A stretch of DNA of 64,000 nucleotides from positions 106,539 through 170,538 of the forward strand of contig NZ_JBGCUS010000002.1 of assembly GCF_041415945.1 (NCBI RefSeq). The letters are read 5' to 3'. This stretch comes from Ancylobacter sp. IITR112. Lineage in GTDB: Bacteria; Pseudomonadota; Alphaproteobacteria; Rhizobiales; Xanthobacteraceae. Each line of letters opens with the position of its first letter. Position 1 is the stretch's first letter. Positions 7,988 through 16,269 of the stretch are shown piece after piece. The notes under the pieces are model-generated. The model was given only the letters and a program-made list of their open reading frames with translations. It was not told the DNA's origin and did not search any database. A program made the translations under genes and the position numbers.

Positions 7988-8047
7988 CATTTCCCGTTGT
8001 CTCGGGGGAGCGCCGCGGCGCTCCCCTTCCACTGGAGGATCAACCCG

Positions 8048-8521
8048 ATGAACATGGACCGAAGACGCATGCTCCTGCTCGCAGGCGTGACGCTGCTTAC
8101 ACCGACGGCCGTCAGGGCCGCCGGACAACCTTTGGTCACGGTCTACAAGGATCCATCCTGCAACTGCTGCAGCGCTTGGGCCGACCACATTGCGAGGGCC
8201 GGCTTTCCCACGAAGATCGTCGAGGAGCCAAGGATGAACACAATCAAAGTTCGCTTTGGGATTCCCTCGGCGCTTTGGTCCTGCCACACCGCCGAGGTCG
8301 AAAACTTCCTTCTCGAAGGCCACGTTCCAGCCGCGGCTTTGGCCCGGCTCCTGGCTGTCCGTCCGTCCGTACGCGGCATCGCTGTTGCCGGCATGCCAGT
8401 GGGATCGCCCGGCATGGACGTCGCCGGAATGGAACCCGAGACCTACAACGTGATGGCTTTTGGTTCCGAAACGCCGAGCCTGTTCATGCGCTTCCGCGGC
8501 ACCAGCCTGATTCCGAACTGA
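8048..8521 (+). CDS. DUF411 metal-binding protein
   Basis: 157 aa from ATG 8048, preceded by GGAGGATC at good spacing; the longer frame from 7997 is not needed. The N-terminus (MDRRRMLLLAGVTLLTPTAVRAAG) is a signal peptide, probably Sec or Tat-like. The DUF411 hallmark DPSCNCCSAW gives Cys38, Cys40 and Cys41, a thioredoxin-like fold with a likely copper/silver-binding Cys cluster; a further Cys lies in WSCHTAEV. DUF411 proteins occur in copper and silver resistance operons, and one biochemical role proposed is periplasmic Cu(I) handling. Its exact step is unknown. Located 60 bp after the CusF-like gene. Confidence 0.87.
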   Translation: MNMDRRRMLLLAGVTLLTPTAVRAAGQPLVTVYKDPSCNCCSAWADHIARAGFPTKIVEEPRMNTIKVRFGIPSALWSCHTAEVENFLLEGHVPAAALARLLAVRPSVRGIAVAGMPVGSPGMDVAGMEPETYNVMAFGSETPSLFMRFRGTSLIPN

Positions 8522-8531
8522 GCGCACAGGC

Positions 8532-9095
8532 ATGGACGAACAATCGGGGAGCATTCGGAAGGTGGGCCGGCAAGCCGGCATGGTCCTGATCGCACGTCCT
8601 GCGTCGGGCTATTCCGTGCTCCAGCGGGTCTTGCATTGGGGTGTGGTTCTGCTGTGCTTGGCACAGATTCCCACGTCGTGGGCCATTGCTCGCACCCATA
8701 TGACGCATGCCTTCATGCAGCCGGCTCCGTTCGACCTCTTCCTGCATCGCGTGCACGCCTGGGGCGGTTGGCTTATCCTGGCCTTCGGGGTAGCCCGTAT
8801 CGGCCTCAGATATCTCCACGGTGTCCCGCCGCTGCCAGCGGCTTCCTCGCGAATCGCGCGCTGGGGGCCAGCGGTTAGTCACGTGCTGCTGTACTGTCTG
8901 CTCTTCGCGCTGCCGATCACCGGCACCGCCGCCATGTATGTGAACAGTGCGACCTTTGCCCCAATCCACCGGTTGCTGACATGGTCGCTGCTCGCCGTCG
9001 CGGTCGTTCACGCCGTTGCGGCACTCTGGCACCACCTTGTCCGCCGCGATGAGGTCCTTCGTCGAATGATCGTCGGTGTTCGCATTGCGAAATAG
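8532..9095 (+). CDS. Cytochrome b561-family membrane protein
   Basis: 187 aa integral inner-membrane protein with four hydrophobic segments (around residues 30-50, 75-95, 118-138 and 155-175). His residues placed in helices (VLHWG, FLHRVHAWGG, PAVSH, AVVHAVAALWHH) match the bis-His haem ligands of the bacterial cytochrome b561 family, which moves electrons across the membrane from quinol. It is the last gene of the copper operon, 10 bp after the DUF411 gene; a plausible but unproved job is supplying electrons for periplasmic copper redox chemistry. The ATG at 8532 has a weak upstream site; Met17 (MVLIARPASGYS) is an alternative start. Confidence 0.82.
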   Translation: MDEQSGSIRKVGRQAGMVLIARPASGYSVLQRVLHWGVVLLCLAQIPTSWAIARTHMTHAFMQPAPFDLFLHRVHAWGGWLILAFGVARIGLRYLHGVPPLPAASSRIARWGPAVSHVLLYCLLFALPITGTAAMYVNSATFAPIHRLLTWSLLAVAVVHAVAALWHHLVRRDEVLRRMIVGVRIAK

Positions 9096-9230
9096 CGAAG
9101 GGCTGTTTGAATAAGACTTGAGCAAAATCAGTTCACTAGGCGGTGCCGCGCGAGGCTCTCACGCGTCAGGCCAGGCGTGCTCGGCCGTCGGAGCACTACG
9201 CCGAGATAGACGTCTGGCCCATCGACGAAC

Positions 9231-9244
9231 TTAACCTCGATCAA
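9231..9244 (+). promoter_or_regulatory. FNR/FixK-type site before copB (box A)
   Basis: TTAAC-CTCG-ATCAA, that is TTGAT-N4-GTTAA on the minus strand, with the half-site spacing of FNR/FixK-family sites. It lies in the 292-bp gap before the copper ATPase gene, centre 150 bp upstream of its ATG. The rest of the gap (9096-9387) holds no convincing gene. Same motif at 28085, 28434, 41331, 41463 and 44621. Confidence 0.65.
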
Positions 9245-9387
9245 AGACATGCTTCGGGGATCCGGCGACCAAGCAGGCTCGGCACGAGACGGGGCTCATG
9301 TCGCTGGCATCCGCGCCGAACTTCGGTGAGCATTCCACTGGGCGCCATGTGTCCCGAACGCCGTAACAACTAGCAGGATCGCGTAGA

Positions 9388-11487
9388 ATGACCTCCGACA
9401 GGCCGCATGCCAACAATCACAGCGGTCATGCCGACCACGCTGGCCCACGGTGGCAGGACAATCATCACACCGATCCCAAGATCGTGGCGGCGGCCGGTTC
9501 CAGCCATTCCGAGCATGTCGGGCACGATCATGGTGTGATGGTCGCCGACTTTCGGCGCCGTTTCTGGGTCACGCTGGTTCTCACGCCACCCGTTCTTCTC
9601 CTTTCGCCAATGATCCAGCACTGGCTCGGCCTGGCCGAGACATTGGCGTTTCCTGGTGATGGGCTCGTGCTCTTCGGTCTTTCCACCGTCGTCTACGTCT
9701 ATGGCGGCTGGCCGTTCCTCACGGGCTTCACATCCGAGCTGCGCAAGGGGCAGCCCGGAATGATGACCCTGATCGCGCTGGCGATCTCGGCCGCCTACTT
9801 CTTCTCGGCCGCCACCACGTTCGGTTTTCCAGGAGAGCCATTCTATTGGGAACTGGTGACTTTGGTCGCGATCATGCTTCTTGGCCACTGGGTCGAGATG
9901 CGCTCCGTGATAGGTGCGTCGCGCGCGCTCGAGGAACTGGTCCGGCTGCTACCCGACAGCGCAACCAAGATCGGCGCCGACGGCGCGATGCAGGAGGTCC
10001 CCATCTCCGCATTGCAGCCGGGGGATCGGGTTCTCGTCCGCCCGGGCGCCAAGGTGCCCGTGGACGGGAAGATCATCGAGGGGGCGTCCGGCTTCAACGA
10101 AGCGATGTTGACCGGCGAATCCCGCCCGGTCTCGAAGACGGTGGGCGCCACTGCCATCGGCGGCGCGATCAACGGCGCCAGCGCCGTGACCATCGAGGTG
10201 ACGGCCACCGGCGATGCCACCTATCTTGCACAGGTCATTGACCTCGTGAAGAAGGCGCAGGCGACGCGATCCAGGACGCAGGATATCGCCAACCGCGCGG
10301 CCTCATGGCTTACCTACATCGCTCTCGCCATCGGCTTCGGTACGCTCTTCGTCTGGTGGCTGGTCCTAGGCGCGCCGCTTGAATTTGCGATCGAGCGCAT
10401 GGTGACGGTGATGGTAGTCGCCTGCCCGCATGCGCTCGGGCTTGCCGTTCCGCTCGTCGTCGCCGTCAGCACCTCGCTCAGCGCCGGAAACGGGCTTCTG
10501 ATCCGTGACCGCGCGGCCTTCGAACGCGCACGCAATCTGAACGCGGTGGTCTTCGACAAGACCGGAACACTGACGGAGGGCCGCTTCGGCGTGAGCGACA
10601 TCGTGCTGCTCGCCGGCGGCGACGAGAACGAGGAACTCGCCTTGGCCGCAGCGGCCGAGAGCCAGTCCGAGCATCCGATCGCCCACGGCATCGTCGCCGA
10701 GGCCAGGGATCGCAACTTGACCGTCCCGAAGGCAAACGAGGCCAGCAACATCACCGGAGAGGGCATTGTCGCAAAGGTCGACGGTGCCGACATCCGTATC
10801 GTGAGCCCTGGCCACCTCGCAAGGCAGGGCAAGACGATCAGCCATGACAGGCTCAAGCAATTGGAGGCTCAGGGCAAGACGGTGGTCGTCCTCGTCCGCG
10901 ACGGCGAGCCGCGGGCACTGTTCGCGCTAGCCGATATCGTCCGGCCGGAATCGGAGAAGGCCATCGCAGAATTGAAGGCACTCGGGATCAACTCCGTGAT
11001 GCTCACCGGCGATGCCAAGGGAGTCGCGCAAGCGGTGTCGGACGAACTGGGCATAGCTGAATTTTTTGCCGAGATTCTACCGGATCAGAAGTCCGAGAAG
11101 ATCAAGGAACTACAGGCGCGCGGACTGCAGGTTGCCATGGTTGGCGACGGCGTAAATGACGCGCCGGCGCTGGTCGTGGCCGATCTCGGGATCGCCATCG
11201 GCGCTGGTACCGACGTCGCCGTGGAATCGGCCGACGTCGTTCTGGTCAGGAGCGATCCACGCGATGTGGCCGCGATCCTCGGCCTGTCACGCGCTACCTA
11301 CCGCAAGATGGTGCAGAATCTGATCTGGGCGACCGGTTACAACGCAATTGCCATCCCGATGGCGGCCGGCATCACCTTCGGAACGGGTTTTCTGATGACC
11401 CCGGCCGTCGCCGCCGTTTTCATGTCGGCCAGTACAGTCATCGTCGCGATCAACGCGCAGTTTCTGCGCTTCTACCGGAAGAAATGA
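9388..11487 (+). CDS. copB: Copper-exporting P1B ATPase, CPH type (CopB)
   Basis: Inner-membrane heavy-metal ATPase, 699 aa. The N-terminus lacks an HMA domain but is His-rich (HANNHSGHADHAG, SEHVGHDHG). Key motifs: TGES with T242 in the actuator domain, the membrane metal site CPH at C346-P-H348 (ACPHALGLA), the phosphorylated Asp390 in DKTGTLTEG, and [10 protein letters not shown] in the hinge. The CPH motif defines the P1B-3 group, reported to export Cu(I), Cu(II) or Ag(I). It opens an operon with the prs-like gene (12 bp gap), so copper export is transcribed together with sugar-phosphate enzymes. The FNR-type site at 9231 suggests redox control rather than, or besides, copper control. Confidence 0.93.
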   Translation: MTSDRPHANNHSGHADHAGPRWQDNHHTDPKIVAAAGSSHSEHVGHDHGVMVADFRRRFWVTLVLTPPVLLLSPMIQHWLGLAETLAFPGDGLVLFGLSTVVYVYGGWPFLTGFTSELRKGQPGMMTLIALAISAAYFFSAATTFGFPGEPFYWELVTLVAIMLLGHWVEMRSVIGASRALEELVRLLPDSATKIGADGAMQEVPISALQPGDRVLVRPGAKVPVDGKIIEGASGFNEAMLTGESRPVSKTVGATAIGGAINGASAVTIEVTATGDATYLAQVIDLVKKAQATRSRTQDIANRAASWLTYIALAIGFGTLFVWWLVLGAPLEFAIERMVTVMVVACPHALGLAVPLVVAVSTSLSAGNGLLIRDRAAFERARNLNAVVFDKTGTLTEGRFGVSDIVLLAGGDENEELALAAAAESQSEHPIAHGIVAEARDRNLTVPKANEASNITGEGIVAKVDGADIRIVSPGHLARQGKTISHDRLKQLEAQGKTVVVLVRDGEPRALFALADIVRPESEKAIAELKALGINSVMLTGDAKGVAQAVSDELGIAEFFAEILPDQKSEKIKELQARGLQVAMVGDGVNDAPALVVADLGIAIGAGTDVAVESADVVLVRSDPRDVAAILGLSRATYRKMVQNLIWATGYNAIAIPMAAGITFGTGFLMTPAVAAVFMSASTVIVAINAQFLRFYRKK

Positions 11488-11499
11488 GGAGCATGGTCC

Positions 11500-12540
11500 A
11501 TGCGCCTGATCCTTCCCTTGCCCGGAAGCGAAACCTTCGCCCGCCATCTCGCCGAAGCTGGGGGATGGGAACTCGGCGCGATCGACACACGGCGATTTCC
11601 CGACGGCGAGACCTATGTCCGGATTCTGTCCGATGTCGCGGACCGGCCTGTCGATCTCGTCTGCACCCTGGCGCGGCCGGACGACGGGTTCCTGCGTCTC
11701 GTCTTCGCGGCCGATGCGGCCCGGTCACTCGGCGCGCGCGAGGTCACGCTCGTTGCGCCCTATCTCGCCTATATGCGGCAAGATCGTCGCTTTCTGCCCG
11801 GTGAGGCGGTGACCTCAAAGACCTTCGCCCGCCTCGTGTCCTCGACCTTCGACCACATGGTGACCATCGATCCGCACCTCCATCGCTATCCCGCTCTTTC
11901 CGCGCTCTACACGATCCCAACAGAGACGCTTCACGCGGCGCCGCTTCTTGCCGACTGGATCGCGGCCGAGGTGGAGAAGCCCCTCATCATCGGACCGGAC
12001 GAGGAAAGCGAGCAGTGGGTCTCGGCCATTGCTGCGCGCATCGGCGCGCCCCATGCCGTTCTACGCAAGACCAGGCACGGTGACCGCAGCGTCGACGTCG
12101 AACTCCCCAATCTCTCGCGCTGGAGCGACCTTCGGCCAGTCCTCGTCGACGACATCGCCTCGTCCGGCGACACGCTCATTGAAGCTGCCGGCAAGCTTCC
12201 GCTCCAGGGATTCGCTCGGCCCGTCTGTGCTGTCATCCATGGCCTCTTTGCCGAGGATTCCTACGAACGCTTGTTGACCGTCGCCGACAGGATCGTTTCG
12301 AGCGATTCTGTCCTGCATTCGAGCAACGCCATTCATCTCGCACCTCTGATCGCCGCCACCATCTCGGCCGCCCAGAATGTCCCGCAGGACATCGTCCGCC
12401 TCAGGCGGTCGCCTGAACCGCTCGACCGCGCAGGCATCGACTCCTTTCCGGCCAGCGATCCTCCGCCAAGGACAAGCGGCGTCGGTCGGACGCGAACGGC
12501 AATCCCACGACAAGGAAAAGGTCATAGCGCGCATGAGTAA
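11500..12540 (+). CDS. Ribose-phosphate pyrophosphokinase-like protein
   Basis: 346 aa of the PRPP synthetase/phosphoribosyltransferase fold. Visible: the N-terminal RRFPDGETYV (substrate region), RQDRRF at 93-98 in the flexible ATP loop, DPHLHRY at 124-130 supplying the metal-binding His, and the PRPP-binding loop VDDIASSGDT at 216-225. The reaction would be ribose-5-phosphate + ATP to PRPP + AMP. The C-terminus is extended by ~30 residues including DSFPASDPPP, a tail shared with some unrelated alphaproteobacterial small proteins. Housekeeping Prs is normally encoded elsewhere, so this is likely a specialised paralogue. Its stop overlaps the next gene start by 8 bp, implying coupling with the phosphoketolase-like enzyme. 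GAGGAGC precedes ATG 11500. Confidence 0.87.
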   Translation: MRLILPLPGSETFARHLAEAGGWELGAIDTRRFPDGETYVRILSDVADRPVDLVCTLARPDDGFLRLVFAADAARSLGAREVTLVAPYLAYMRQDRRFLPGEAVTSKTFARLVSSTFDHMVTIDPHLHRYPALSALYTIPTETLHAAPLLADWIAAEVEKPLIIGPDEESEQWVSAIAARIGAPHAVLRKTRHGDRSVDVELPNLSRWSDLRPVLVDDIASSGDTLIEAAGKLPLQGFARPVCAVIHGLFAEDSYERLLTVADRIVSSDSVLHSSNAIHLAPLIAATISAAQNVPQDIVRLRRSPEPLDRAGIDSFPASDPPPRTSGVGRTRTAIPRQGKGHSAHE

Positions 12541-14902
12541 AACGACATTGGGCGCGTTCGCGATCTGGCAGAAGGGCTACGGGCCCATCAAGCACAGCGA
12601 CGAGACGGTCGAGCGTGTTGCAGCACTGGCAGCCTCGGGACACATGGTGTCCGACAGGCTCTACCGGCTGCTCGCTGCCGCCGACCGCCTGACCTGCGCG
12701 GCAATGTGGGCCGTCGTCCACATGACCTATGCCCGCCGGGTCGATCTTTCGGGCGCGCCGCTGCCGGCCGATGCGTTCAAGCTGACGCCCGAAGGCCATA
12801 CCGGTGGCTCGCTCAACATGGTTCCTGCTTTTGTCGGATATCTCACCGCCAACACAATCACCGCCAAGACCCGCTCCTGGCTGATGGGGCAAGGCCATTG
12901 CGTCGCCGCGATCGAAGCCGTCAACGCGCTGACCGGCGACGTCTCGCCGACGCAGAAAGGCCGCTACGACCGGACCGAGAAGGGGCTGTCCCAGCTCGCA
13001 GCCGACTTCTATTCCTACGCGATCGACGCGGAGGGCCGAGCGGCTGTCCCGCTCGGCAGCCATGCCGGTCCCCACACCGCCGGGGCGATCTCCGAGGGCG
13101 GCTATCTCGGCTTCGCCGAGGTACAATATGTGCACATGCCGCTTCCTGGGGAGAGTCTCGTCGCCTTCCTGAGCGACGGCGCTTTCGAGGAGCAGCGCGG
13201 ATCGGACTGGACGCCCCGCTGGTGGCGCGCCGAGGAGTCCGGCCTTGCGATCCCCATCATGATCCTCAATGGACGCCGCATCGAGGAGCGCGCGCAGATT
13301 GCCCAGCAAGGCGGGACCGACTGGCTCGCCGCCCATCTTCGCCACAACGGCTTCGATCCCTTCGCGATCGACGGCCGTGATCCGGCCGCGTTCGTCTGGG
13401 CGATTCTCACGGCCGAGGAGCGGCTCGGACGTTTCGCCGCCGATGCCGACCACAGCTATCCCGCGCCCATCCCTTATGTGATCGCCGAGACGGTCAAGGG
13501 GTTCGGCTTCCCGGGCGCCGGCACCAACGCTGCGCACAACCTTCCGATTGACGGCAATCCGTCGCGCGATGACGCGGCACGAAACGCCTTTAACCAAGCT
13601 TCAGCGGCGCTCTTCGTGCCTATGGAAGAGATCGATCGCGCGGTCGGCGCGCTTGCCATCCATGACCTGCAGAACCGGCCGCTCGAAAGCCGGCATCCGC
13701 TCGCACTGCGACGCCCGCCGTCACCCCAACTCCCCGAGCCCGAATGGACCCGCCCCGGAGATCCGCCGGATTGCGCCATGCATGCGCTTGACCGCTGGTT
13801 CGTACGCGTCCTCGACGCCAATCCGGGCCTGCGGCCACGGGTCGGCAATCCCGACGAAATGCGATCCAACCATATGGGCGCCGCGCTCGATCGCCTGCGG
13901 CATCGCGTCAACCTCGCCGAGCCTGGGGTCGCCGAAGCCGTGGACGGCGCCGTCATCACCGCGCTCAACGAGGAAGCAGTTGCAGGTGCGGCGCTCGCCA
14001 ACAAGGGCGGGCTCAACCTGATCGTCTCCTACGAGGCCTTTGCCATGAAGATGCTCGGGGGGCTGCGTCAGGAGATCGTCTTCGCCCGGCGCCAGCGCGA
14101 GGTCGGCCAGGAGCCCGGCTGGATCTCGGTACCCCTTGTCCTCACGTCCCACACCTGGGAGAATTCCAAGAACGAACAATCGCACCAAGATCCGACGATC
14201 GGTGAGGCGCTGCTCGGCGAGATGTCGGATACCGCGCGGGTGCTCTTTCCAGTCGACGCGAACAGCGCCATGGCCGCGCTCCGATCGGTCTATGACAAAC
14301 GTGGCCAGGTGGCCTGCCTGATCGTATCGAAGCGCGACATGCCACACCGGCTCGATGGCGAGGCGGCTGGCCGGTTCGTGGCTTTGGGCGCGGCCCATAT
14401 CGACGGCAATCCTAGCGAAGCCGACTTGCAATTGGTGGCGATCGGAGCCTATCAGCTCGAGGAGGCGCTCAAGGCCGCCCAGCGATTAAAGGCACACGGC
14501 CGCCGTATCGTCGTAACGGCTGTTTGCGAGCCCGGCCGCTTTCGCGCGGCGCGCGACCCGATCGAGGCCGCCTTCACCGCGAGCGATGAGGATCTCGCCG
14601 CACTGTTTCCCCCGCAGCTGTCCCGCGTGATCGTTAGCCATACGCGGCCCGAGCCGATGCTCGGCCTATTGCGCCGGCTGGACGGCGGCCCGACACGGAC
14701 GATCGCGCGCGGCTATATCAGCCGCGGCGGTACGCTCGACGTCGCCGGCATGCTGTTCGCCAATCGCTGCTCCTGGGCGCATCTGATCGATGCAGCGGTA
14801 CCGCTTTCGGGCTGGACGCGCGACGATCTGCTCACCCCCGCCGAACGCGCCGCCGTCGATGGTCGGGGTAGCCCCGCCGATCTCTTCCAACCCGCGATCT
14901 GA
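12533..14902 (+). CDS. Phosphoketolase-family (XFP-like) thiamine-diphosphate enzyme
   Basis: 789 aa from ATG 12533 (MSKTTLGAFA) with AAGGAAAAGG upstream. The layout and length match XFP phosphoketolases, which split xylulose-5-phosphate or fructose-6-phosphate with phosphate to acetyl phosphate plus an aldose phosphate. However, the signature regions are divergent: PEGHTGG at 86-92 stands where classical enzymes have GPGHGGP, and FLSDGAFEEQRGSDW stands at the GDGE-type cofactor loop. Relatives of this divergent branch have been labelled xylulose-5-phosphate 3-epimerase in databases; I do not know of a biochemical proof of either activity. Conserved His (GQGHCVAA, GSHAGPHTAG) fit a TPP active site. 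It shares an operon with a PRPP synthetase-like gene and a nucleoside-phosphate phosphorylase. Confidence 0.8.
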   Translation: MSKTTLGAFAIWQKGYGPIKHSDETVERVAALAASGHMVSDRLYRLLAAADRLTCAAMWAVVHMTYARRVDLSGAPLPADAFKLTPEGHTGGSLNMVPAFVGYLTANTITAKTRSWLMGQGHCVAAIEAVNALTGDVSPTQKGRYDRTEKGLSQLAADFYSYAIDAEGRAAVPLGSHAGPHTAGAISEGGYLGFAEVQYVHMPLPGESLVAFLSDGAFEEQRGSDWTPRWWRAEESGLAIPIMILNGRRIEERAQIAQQGGTDWLAAHLRHNGFDPFAIDGRDPAAFVWAILTAEERLGRFAADADHSYPAPIPYVIAETVKGFGFPGAGTNAAHNLPIDGNPSRDDAARNAFNQASAALFVPMEEIDRAVGALAIHDLQNRPLESRHPLALRRPPSPQLPEPEWTRPGDPPDCAMHALDRWFVRVLDANPGLRPRVGNPDEMRSNHMGAALDRLRHRVNLAEPGVAEAVDGAVITALNEEAVAGAALANKGGLNLIVSYEAFAMKMLGGLRQEIVFARRQREVGQEPGWISVPLVLTSHTWENSKNEQSHQDPTIGEALLGEMSDTARVLFPVDANSAMAALRSVYDKRGQVACLIVSKRDMPHRLDGEAAGRFVALGAAHIDGNPSEADLQLVAIGAYQLEEALKAAQRLKAHGRRIVVTAVCEPGRFRAARDPIEAAFTASDEDLAALFPPQLSRVIVSHTRPEPMLGLLRRLDGGPTRTIARGYISRGGTLDVAGMLFANRCSWAHLIDAAVPLSGWTRDDLLTPAERAAVDGRGSPADLFQPAI

Positions 14903-14910
14903 AGGCCACC

Positions 14911-16269
14911 ATGCTCACGCTGACCTCGCTGGGCGGTGCAGGCACCGTCACCGGCTCGAAACACCTCCTTGCTCATGGCGGAAAGCGCATTCTGATAGAC
15001 TGCGGTCTGTTCCAGGGCCTGAAGAATTTGCGCGAGCTCAATTGGGCGCCATTGCCGGTCGAACCCTCGAGCATCGATGCCGTCGTATTGACCCACGCCC
15101 ATCTCGACCATTCCGGCTATCTGCCCAAGCTGGTGCGTGACGGCTTTCGTGGCCGGATCTTCGCCACCGGTGCCACCCGCGACGTTGCCGAGCTGATCCT
15201 CAAGGACAGCGGCCACCTTCAGGAGAAGGATGCCGAATACGCCAACCGCAAGGGTTTCTCCAAGCACAAGCCCGCTCTGCCGCTCTACGGGATCCGCGAC
15301 GCTGAACGTGCGCTTGAGTTCTTCTCGGCTGTTCCCTTTGGAAAGGCCATTCAGCTTCTAGGCGGCGCGACGCTGACTTTTCGCCATGCTGGGCACATCC
15401 TGGGTGCGGCAACCGCCGACGTGGAATGGGCCGGCCGACGCATTGCCTTCTCCGGCGATCTCGGACGCTACGGCGACCCGGTCATGCCCGATCCGGAACC
15501 GATCCCAGAAGCCGACTACATCGTCATCGAGTCCACCTACGGAAATCGCGTCCACGAGCCGGGTGACACCACCGAACGCCTCGGCGCTGTCATCGAGCGC
15601 ACGGTCCAGCGCGGCGGCACCGTGGTGATCCCGGCATTCGCGGTCGGCCGTGCACAGTCGCTGCTCTACCATCTGTGGAAGCTGAAGACCGCGGGCCGGC
15701 TTCCGAACATTCCGATCTATCTTGACAGTCCCATGTCGATCGATGCGACCGACCTGCTTCATGCCCACCGTGCCGATCATCGCCTCGCGCCGGAAGACTG
15801 CGGTGCGATCTGCGGGATCGCCACCTATACGAGAGACGTCGAAGATTCCAAGGCGATCACCGCGAGCCCCTTTCCGAAGGTGGTGATCTCGGCCAGCGGC
15901 ATGGCAACCGGGGGCCGCGTGCTCCATCATCTGAAGGCTTTTGCACCTGAACAAAAAAACACGATCCTGTTTTCCGGCTTCCAAGCCGCCGGAACGCGTG
16001 GGCGAGCGATGTTGCTGGGCGCTCAGGAGATCAAGATCCATGGCGAATGGATTCCCGTTCGCGCGGAGGTCGATGATCTGGCGATGCTCTCGGCCCACGC
16101 CGACTCCGACGAGCTGATGCGCTGGCTCTCGGGCTTCCGTCACGGCCCATCACGTATCTTCATCGTGCATGGAGAGCCTGAGGCGGCTGAGGCGCTGCGC
16201 ATACGCATCGACAAGGATCTCGGATGGAGCGCGAGCGTTCCCCGTCAGGATCAGGCGTTCGATCTATGA
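14911..16269 (+). CDS. Beta-CASP metallo-beta-lactamase-fold ribonuclease-like protein
   Basis: 452 aa. Metallo-beta-lactamase motifs: GGAGTVTGSKHLL, HAHLDH at 62-67, FRHAGHILGA with a metal His, and FSGDLG with the bridging Asp. The C-terminal half has the beta-CASP insertion and motifs: PAFAVGRAQSLLYHL, ISASGMATGGRVLHHL, LSAHAD and VHGEPEAAE. Proteins of this type (CPSF/YSH1-like, TTHA0252-like) cut RNA at the di-zinc centre in the cytoplasm. GAAGGCC lies before the ATG, 8 bp after the phosphoketolase-like stop, and the stop overlaps the next gene by 4 bp. In this operon it may release nucleotides from RNA for the phosphorylase downstream; that is inference. Confidence 0.9.
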   Translation: MLTLTSLGGAGTVTGSKHLLAHGGKRILIDCGLFQGLKNLRELNWAPLPVEPSSIDAVVLTHAHLDHSGYLPKLVRDGFRGRIFATGATRDVAELILKDSGHLQEKDAEYANRKGFSKHKPALPLYGIRDAERALEFFSAVPFGKAIQLLGGATLTFRHAGHILGAATADVEWAGRRIAFSGDLGRYGDPVMPDPEPIPEADYIVIESTYGNRVHEPGDTTERLGAVIERTVQRGGTVVIPAFAVGRAQSLLYHLWKLKTAGRLPNIPIYLDSPMSIDATDLLHAHRADHRLAPEDCGAICGIATYTRDVEDSKAITASPFPKVVISASGMATGGRVLHHLKAFAPEQKNTILFSGFQAAGTRGRAMLLGAQEIKIHGEWIPVRAEVDDLAMLSAHADSDELMRWLSGFRHGPSRIFIVHGEPEAAEALRIRIDKDLGWSASVPRQDQAFDL

